DNA of 11,188 nt, from contig CAYXKL010000085.1 of NCBI GenBank assembly GCA_964464825.1, positions 1 to 11,188 on the forward strand. The letters run 5' to 3'. The position numbers were made by a program, and so were the translations under genes. The first letter of the stretch is position 1. Each line of letters opens with the position of its first letter. The notes under the pieces were generated by a model. That model saw only the letters and a program-made list of their open reading frames with translations, was not told the origin of the DNA and did no database searches. This document shows, one piece after another, positions 6,807 through 11,188 of this stretch. The DNA comes from DYJK01 sp964464825 (GTDB lineage: Bacteria; Bacteroidota; Ignavibacteria; Ignavibacteriales; Melioribacteraceae).

Positions 6807-9031
6807 TTATAAATAAACTCACTTGAAACTTCTTCAGCAAAATTAATTACCCAATTGGTTAGTTTTAATTGTTCGGTTAATGCATACTCAAGAAAATTAT
6901 CTTCTTTGTACTTAAGTGCATTTATTAAATATTTTTTTGATAATTCATATTTGCCAATACTTAAATACTTTTTTGATATCTCATACATAGCGAAACATTC
7001 ATATATATCATCAGCATCTTTAAGATAAGTAAACTTATTTAATATAACTTCAATTTCTTCTTTGTTACACATTGATAGTAAAGTAGGTATTGAATAATAA
7101 TTAATCTCCCTTTCATTTAATCCCATTAATATTTTAATTCTATTTTCTCTTTCCGATGTTAAATATTCTGCTAATAAATTTTCATTTTCAATCAAACTAA
7201 TCCTAATCATTACCTGATTATCATATTCAATATGAACTTTTTGTGTTAACAAACTATCATATAAAACTAAAGCACTCTCCTTTTTATTCATTAAAAAGTT
7301 TAGATCACCAAGTAATAATTCTAAATTATAAAAATAAGGTGTATCCTTAAATTTAGATATCTCATTCTTCAAAATTTTTTCAGCTTCAGCTATTTTATTT
7401 AGTTTATATGATGAATTGATATAACCTGATAATGATGAATAGGTGTTTGAGTAATTATAAACATCTTGAAATATTAGCAATGCTTTTTCATACTCTTTAT
7501 TGTTAAAAAGCTTCCATCCTTTTTTAACGTCATTGGCAGTAGATCTCGGGCAATATTTCTTAAAAACCGGAACACCTGAAAAGTATAATTTAGCTAGATT
7601 ATTATTTGGAATTAAATTTATTCTATCTAAATATTTATCAAATTCTAATTGTAATTCTTTCATCGTTTTTCCGAATGAAAGTAAAGCATCACCGTTTGAA
7701 TAAAAACTTTTTACTTTATCTATTCCATAAATATTTATTAAAAATCTGAAAAATGAACCCGAAATAATGTAAGACAGTGATGAGCTATTAGCGAAGAATG
7801 ATAACCCATCGAATAACTTTTCTGCGTTTAGATTAAAACCTGATAATCTGGTAAGTTGGATTAAATAATCCACTGAATAAATATCATATCTATTTTCAAT
7901 TGCAACAGCTAATCCTTCTATAAGAGCTGGGTTCAAGCTGTGTGCTACCTTAAAAGGAGTAACACCAAAATTTGCTGATAAAATGTGAACTATTTCATGT
8001 TTCAGCGTTTCGTATAAAGATGATATAGAAATATGTATCTGATTGAGCCATGGTTTAGCTACATCTGCTTTCCCGGATCCAAATAGTTTTCTCTTTTGTA
8101 TATCATTGTCATAAATATAAGAATCAATTTTGTCTCTTCTTTTTTCATGTAAAATATCGGATACCTCTTCATAATAATATTCATGCAGTAAACCAATTAA
8201 TATTCTATCATTTTTTTCTTTAATAAAATCTGAAAAATGGATCCTAAAATTTTCTGTTTCTAATGTGATCGGTAATTCTGACTTTAGGCGTGTATCTGTA
8301 GTTGAAAATCCTAAGTACGGTTTGAGTAAAAAAGAAATTACTATTATTAGAGCAAAACTTGAAGATGTTAAATATTTTTTAATTCTAAATTTAATACCAA
8401 TATAGAGTGTGCTGACTAACAATGCATAAATGAATAGATTATAAATTCTAAATTTTATTAAAGTCCAATCAACAGAAATATCTTCATCATAGATTGTTCC
8501 CGGAAAATATCCAAATACTGTATTATAAAAATATATTTGAGGATTGAAATAAAACTCGATAATTGGAATAAGAAGTAAACAGAAAAAAACTAATATAAAT
8601 GTTAAATAGGTATACCTTTTAAAAAAATAGAGAATAAATGATGCTGTAAATATTCCAAAAATTGCAGAAGGGATAGTGGTTACAACAAAGAATAGAATTC
8701 CATCATTTATAGGACAATTTGTAAAAACTAAATTCGATAAAAGACCAAGGATAAAAGATATTAGAAGAAATAAAATAGCTTTTCTAATTAAAGTTTTATT
8801 TATTTTAAGAAAGTTAGAGTTCTCATTAAATTGTCCATACTTTAATGTTACAAAACCGCAAAAGAGGTATAATACAATAGCATTGATAGTAGAATACTCA
8901 AAACCAAATATTTTTGTTAAAGGTATTTGAGATAATATTAATTCGAATAATACTAGAAATGTTATCAGAAGAGTAAAAAAATCAAATCGGAAATATTTCA
9001 AATTAAAATTCAGCTGTTTTAACCCTCTCAA
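6803..9031 (-). CDS. Multi-pass membrane protein with periplasmic gluzincin (Peptidase_MA-like) domain and TPR-like tail
   Basis: I do not recognise a named gene. Numbered from a TTG at 9031, it has 742 residues. About seven hydrophobic helices lie near 17-36, 47-64, 84-104, 111-136, 142-160, 196-213 and 224-240. The charged loops (such as KINKTLIRK, FKR and KFRIKK) fit an inside N-terminus and an outside C-terminus. An extracytoplasmic domain follows that opens LETENFRIHF (257-266). It contains HEIVH at 345-349 and ALIEGLA with Glu372, the third zinc ligand of a gluzincin, 22 residues after the second His. From about 480 to the end the chain is helical and Tyr/Leu/Lys-rich, with TPR-like units such as WKLFNNKEYEKALLIF and YLSIGKYELSKKYLINAL. 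The zinc residues are intact, so it is probably an active protease. The start is uncertain: the TTG at 9031 follows GGAG by 6 nt, while a TTG at 9043 would add four residues without a ribosome site. There is no ATG near. It overlaps the end of murA and, by 4 nt, the CCA-enzyme gene. Confidence 0.85.
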   Translation of the reverse strand: MRGLKQLNFNLKYFRFDFFTLLITFLVLFELILSQIPLTKIFGFEYSTINAIVLYLFCGFVTLKYGQFNENSNFLKINKTLIRKAILFLLISFILGLLSNLVFTNCPINDGILFFVVTTIPSAIFGIFTASFILYFFKRYTYLTFILVFFCLLLIPIIEFYFNPQIYFYNTVFGYFPGTIYDEDISVDWTLIKFRIYNLFIYALLVSTLYIGIKFRIKKYLTSSSFALIIVISFLLKPYLGFSTTDTRLKSELPITLETENFRIHFSDFIKEKNDRILIGLLHEYYYEEVSDILHEKRRDKIDSYIYDNDIQKRKLFGSGKADVAKPWLNQIHISISSLYETLKHEIVHILSANFGVTPFKVAHSLNPALIEGLAVAIENRYDIYSVDYLIQLTRLSGFNLNAEKLFDGLSFFANSSSLSYIISGSFFRFLINIYGIDKVKSFYSNGDALLSFGKTMKELQLEFDKYLDRINLIPNNNLAKLYFSGVPVFKKYCPRSTANDVKKGWKLFNNKEYEKALLIFQDVYNYSNTYSSLSGYINSSYKLNKIAEAEKILKNEISKFKDTPYFYNLELLLGDLNFLMNKKESALVLYDSLLTQKVHIEYDNQVMIRISLIENENLLAEYLTSERENRIKILMGLNEREINYYSIPTLLSMCNKEEIEVILNKFTYLKDADDIYECFAMYEISKKYLSIGKYELSKKYLINALKYKEDNFLEYALTEQLKLTNWVINFAEEVSSEFIYK

Positions 9032-10268
9032 TATCGGCTCCAAGCGTTCTTAATTTTTCTTCAATCCTTTGGTAACCTCTATCTATATGGTAGATTCTTA
9101 AAACTTCAGTTATTCCTTCTGCTGCTAAACCAGCTAGAACAAGACTTGCACTTGCACGTAAATCAGTTGACATTACTTTAGCACCTTTAAGTTTCTTTAC
9201 ACCCTTTACTATTGCACTATTATTGATCACTTCAATATTTGCTCCCAACCTATTTAATTCTGGGATATGACTAAATCTGTCATGATAAATAGTGTCAGTA
9301 ATTGAAGAGGTTCCGTTTGCCAGACTCATTAATGCTGTCCACTGTGCTTGCATATCTGTTGGAAATCCTGGATAGACAGCAGTTGTAATATCAACGGGGA
9401 TGATGTTAATATTTCTGCAATCTACATATAATATATTATTCTTAAATAATAATTTAGCACCACTTACTTCTAATTTATTAACTATATTTTCAATATGTTC
9501 AATATTCACTCCTATTAATTGAACGTCACTACTGGTTATTGCTGCTGCTGTAGCTAGTGTCCCAACTTCAATTCTATCCGGTATATTATCTATCGTAGTA
9601 CTATTAAGTTCGTCAACACCATTAATTTCAATTGTTGTTGTTCCTATTCCTTCAATTTTTGCTCCCATTTTAATAAGAAATTTTCCTAATTGAACTATTT
9701 CTGGTTCAATTGCAGAATTCAACAATAATGTCGTACCCTTAGCTAATACAGCAGCCATCATGGCATTACCAGTCGCACCAACAGAAGAAATATCAAAATT
9801 AATTTTAGTTCCTTGAAGTTTGTTTGCTTTAGCAATTATATATCCTTCCTCTAAATCAATAGATGCGCCTAATTTTTTCATAGCCTCTAAATGTAGATTT
9901 ATAGGTCTTGGTCCCCATGCGCATCCTCCTGGTAAAGATACTTTTGCATATCCAAATCTTGATAAGAGTGGGCCTAATACATAAACAGATGCACGCATTT
10001 TCTTAACATGTTCATAAGGAGCAGTTTGGCTTATAATATTTTTTGTGTTTAATTCCAATATGTGATCTGAAAAATTAGTTTCTACTCCTAATGTTTGGAG
10101 TAATTTTATCATGGTGAAAATATCATTTACTTCTGGAGTATTATTGATAGTATTAACACCGCTATTAAGTAAAGTAGCCGGCATTAAAGCTAATGAAGAG
10201 TTTTTTGCACCGCTAATTTTTACACTGCCGCTTAATTTTTTTCCGCCTTGAATAATAAATTTGTCCAA
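9003..10268 (-). CDS. murA: UDP-N-acetylglucosamine 1-carboxyvinyltransferase (MurA)
   Basis: MurA transfers enolpyruvate from phosphoenolpyruvate to UDP-GlcNAc in the cytoplasm, the first committed step of peptidoglycan synthesis. At 421 residues it is of normal length. It begins MDKFIIQGGKKLSG, close to E. coli MurA, which supports the TTG start at 10268. A stop codon lies directly before this TTG in frame, and AGGGG sits 5 nt upstream, overlapping the stop of the previous gene. Diagnostic residues are present: the Lys-Asn pair in SGAKNSSLALMPA, the active-site Cys in PGGCAWGPRPINLHLEAM, the general-base Asp in YPGFPTDMQAQW, the DLRASASLVLAGLAAEG motif and the Arg in DRGYQRIEEKLRTLGA. The two-lobed EPSP-synthase fold is complete. 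The Cys, which fosfomycin alkylates, argues against target-based intrinsic resistance; some other bacteria carry Asp there. Neighbours are a propeller protein 8 nt upstream and an overlapping membrane peptidase gene downstream. Confidence 0.98.
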   Translation of the reverse strand: MDKFIIQGGKKLSGSVKISGAKNSSLALMPATLLNSGVNTINNTPEVNDIFTMIKLLQTLGVETNFSDHILELNTKNIISQTAPYEHVKKMRASVYVLGPLLSRFGYAKVSLPGGCAWGPRPINLHLEAMKKLGASIDLEEGYIIAKANKLQGTKINFDISSVGATGNAMMAAVLAKGTTLLLNSAIEPEIVQLGKFLIKMGAKIEGIGTTTIEINGVDELNSTTIDNIPDRIEVGTLATAAAITSSDVQLIGVNIEHIENIVNKLEVSGAKLLFKNNILYVDCRNINIIPVDITTAVYPGFPTDMQAQWTALMSLANGTSSITDTIYHDRFSHIPELNRLGANIEVINNSAIVKGVKKLKGAKVMSTDLRASASLVLAGLAAEGITEVLRIYHIDRGYQRIEEKLRTLGADIERVKTAEF

Positions 10269-10272
10269 TCAA

Positions 10273-10278
10273 TCCCCT
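10273..10278 (-). promoter_or_regulatory. Shine-Dalgarno site of murA, overlapping the upstream stop codon
   Basis: AGGGGA begins inside the TAG stop of the Ycf48-like gene (10277-10279) and lies 4-5 nt before the murA TTG. It decides the TTG start and implies that the two genes are translated in a coupled way. Confidence 0.7.
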
Positions 10279-11188
10279 ACTGGATTTTATACATCAAACC
10301 ATTCACACCAACCAAGAATAAATTCCCATCCGGATTAATATCAATATCATTCATATTAGAATAAAGTTGTGAATCAACTAAATCCCAATTTTCACCTTTA
10401 TCTTTAGAAATCATAATGGTTCCTTTATTACCTATCAAAACAGCATAATCATTAGAAATAAACAATACCTTTTGCAATCCACCAATGTCAGTTATTTTAG
10501 TTTCTTCCCAATGTTGACCATGATCAGTAGAGCGTAGAATTGTCCCATCACCGCCAACAATCAAACCATAACCAGAATCGTTAAAATCAATCGATTTATA
10601 ATAATTATCCTGAGAATTATTATTTGTTTTACTCCAGCTTTCTCCACCATTCTTTGTTTCTAATATTATTCCGTCCCAACCAACTGCAAAACCATGTTTG
10701 GAATCAATGAAAGCAATATCAAAGATTAGTTCATTTGAATTGGTTATCACTTTTTTCCAAGAGTAGCCTGAATTTTCTGTTTTTAATATTAATCCTTTAT
10801 TACCGGTTATAAAACCAGTATCATCATCAATAAATTTGACTTTGAAAAAAGTATAACCTTTTATTGCCGGTATGATAGCTAAAGAATCTAAATTATTTAG
10901 TCCATTATAAATAGTTGATGAATCACCAATTATTATCGATCTACCATCCGGGAAATAATAGATATCACTTAAATTAATTTTTCTGTTCAATTCTTTTTGT
11001 TTCCAGGTTAATCCTCCATCATTTGATGTTATGATTAAACCCGAATCACCAACTGCTGCAGCATATTTACCATCCGAAAACATAATTGAATTTAGATTAC
11101 CAAGTACATTGGACTGAACCTTATCAATAGTAGAAAATTGAAACATATCCTTCTCTGATGAGAACAATGACTGGATACTGAATTTTTT
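10277..11188 (-). CDS. Ycf48-like / Asp-box beta-propeller protein (partial, 5' end outside window)
   Basis: The frame is open to the window edge, so the true start lies beyond 11188; 303 residues are visible. The TTG at 11167 and the ATG at 11146 are internal codons, not supported starts. Numbering from 11167, a repeat of about 41 residues occurs seven times. Each unit has a [VIT]Gx[DNKS]G-type turn (near 39, 80, 121, 162, 204, 245 and 286). Five units are followed by an Asp-box: SNDGGLTW (48), TENSGYSW (130), TKNGGESW (171), STDHGQHW (213) and SKDKGENW (254). Seven units match a seven-bladed propeller like Ycf48, the photosystem II assembly factor, but in non-photosynthetic bacteria such proteins are usually exported and of unknown role. 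A signal peptide or other N-terminal domain may lie outside the window. The gene is 8 nt upstream of murA and probably in the same transcript. The fold is confident; the function is not known. Confidence 0.88.
   Translation of the reverse strand, partial: KKFSIQSLFSSEKDMFQFSTIDKVQSNVLGNLNSIMFSDGKYAAAVGDSGLIITSNDGGLTWKQKELNRKINLSDIYYFPDGRSIIIGDSSTIYNGLNNLDSLAIIPAIKGYTFFKVKFIDDDTGFITGNKGLILKTENSGYSWKKVITNSNELIFDIAFIDSKHGFAVGWDGIILETKNGGESWSKTNNNSQDNYYKSIDFNDSGYGLIVGGDGTILRSTDHGQHWEETKITDIGGLQKVLFISNDYAVLIGNKGTIMISKDKGENWDLVDSQLYSNMNDIDINPDGNLFLVGVNGLMYKIQ

Noticed and set aside
8676..8930. Plus-strand open frame of 84 codons opposite the membrane peptidase gene
   Set aside because: It mirrors the A+T-rich membrane-helix coding region; no ribosome site or domain supports it. 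The same applies to the 67-codon frame at 7500-7703.
9003..10268. Fosfomycin-resistant MurA variant
   Set aside because: The active-site loop has the usual Cys in PGGCAWGPRP, so there is no sign of the Cys-to-Asp change.
10277..11167. TTG at 11167 as the real start of the propeller gene
   Set aside because: The frame continues open for seven more codons to the window edge, there is no ribosome site, and no signal peptide follows. The gene is better treated as truncated by the window.
1..11188. Mobile element, CRISPR array, tRNA or phage genes
   Set aside because: No terminal repeats, spaced direct repeats, cloverleaf arms, transposase or integrase motifs were seen, and nearly all of the sequence is accounted for by minus-strand genes.

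Overview
The window is A+T-rich bacterial DNA in which every supported gene lies on the minus strand, so transcription runs from right to left. The gene content suggests a member of the Bacteroidota/Chlorobiota/Ignavibacteriota group: a Ycf48-like propeller protein, a Peptidase_MA/TPR protein, and a MacA-type adaptor with TolC, a stand-alone ATPase and tandem permeases. Clear Shine-Dalgarno sequences before several genes (AAAGGAG, AAGGAG, AAAGGAAG) fit Ignavibacteriota-like lineages better than typical Flavobacteriia or Bacteroidia, which mostly lack them. This placement is an inference; there is no rRNA or other strong taxonomic marker.

Right-hand block (11188 to 5394): four tightly packed genes. 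They are a Ycf48-like seven-repeat propeller protein (5' end outside the window), murA (first committed step of peptidoglycan synthesis), an unfamiliar multi-pass membrane protein with a gluzincin peptidase domain and a TPR-like tail, and a CCA-adding-type nucleotidyltransferase with an HD domain. Gaps and overlaps are 8 nt, about 29 nt of overlap, and a 4-nt ATGA overlap, so this is almost certainly one transcript. Two of the genes start with TTG.

A 94-nt gap (5300-5393) is the largest non-coding stretch in the window. It probably carries the promoter and leader of the second block; no stretch longer than 300 nt lacks a gene.

Left-hand block (5299 to 1): a tripartite efflux/export operon, in the order TolC-like outer membrane protein, MacA/HlyD-like adaptor, LolD/MacB-like ATPase, MacB-like permease 1 and MacB-like permease 2 (3' end beyond position 1). 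Permease 2 has no stop codon in the window and is easily overlooked, but 201 codons are open and clearly homologous to permease 1. The operon should build one trans-envelope machine: a cytoplasmic ATPase, an inner-membrane permease pair, a periplasmic adaptor and an outer-membrane channel. Its substrate cannot be read from the sequence.

Most of the window is conserved biology. The least explained parts are the membrane gluzincin/TPR protein between murA and the CCA enzyme, the split, probably heterodimeric MacB-type permease, and a possible Shine-Dalgarno-masking hairpin just before permease 1. No tRNA, rRNA, CRISPR array, insertion sequence or prophage gene was seen.
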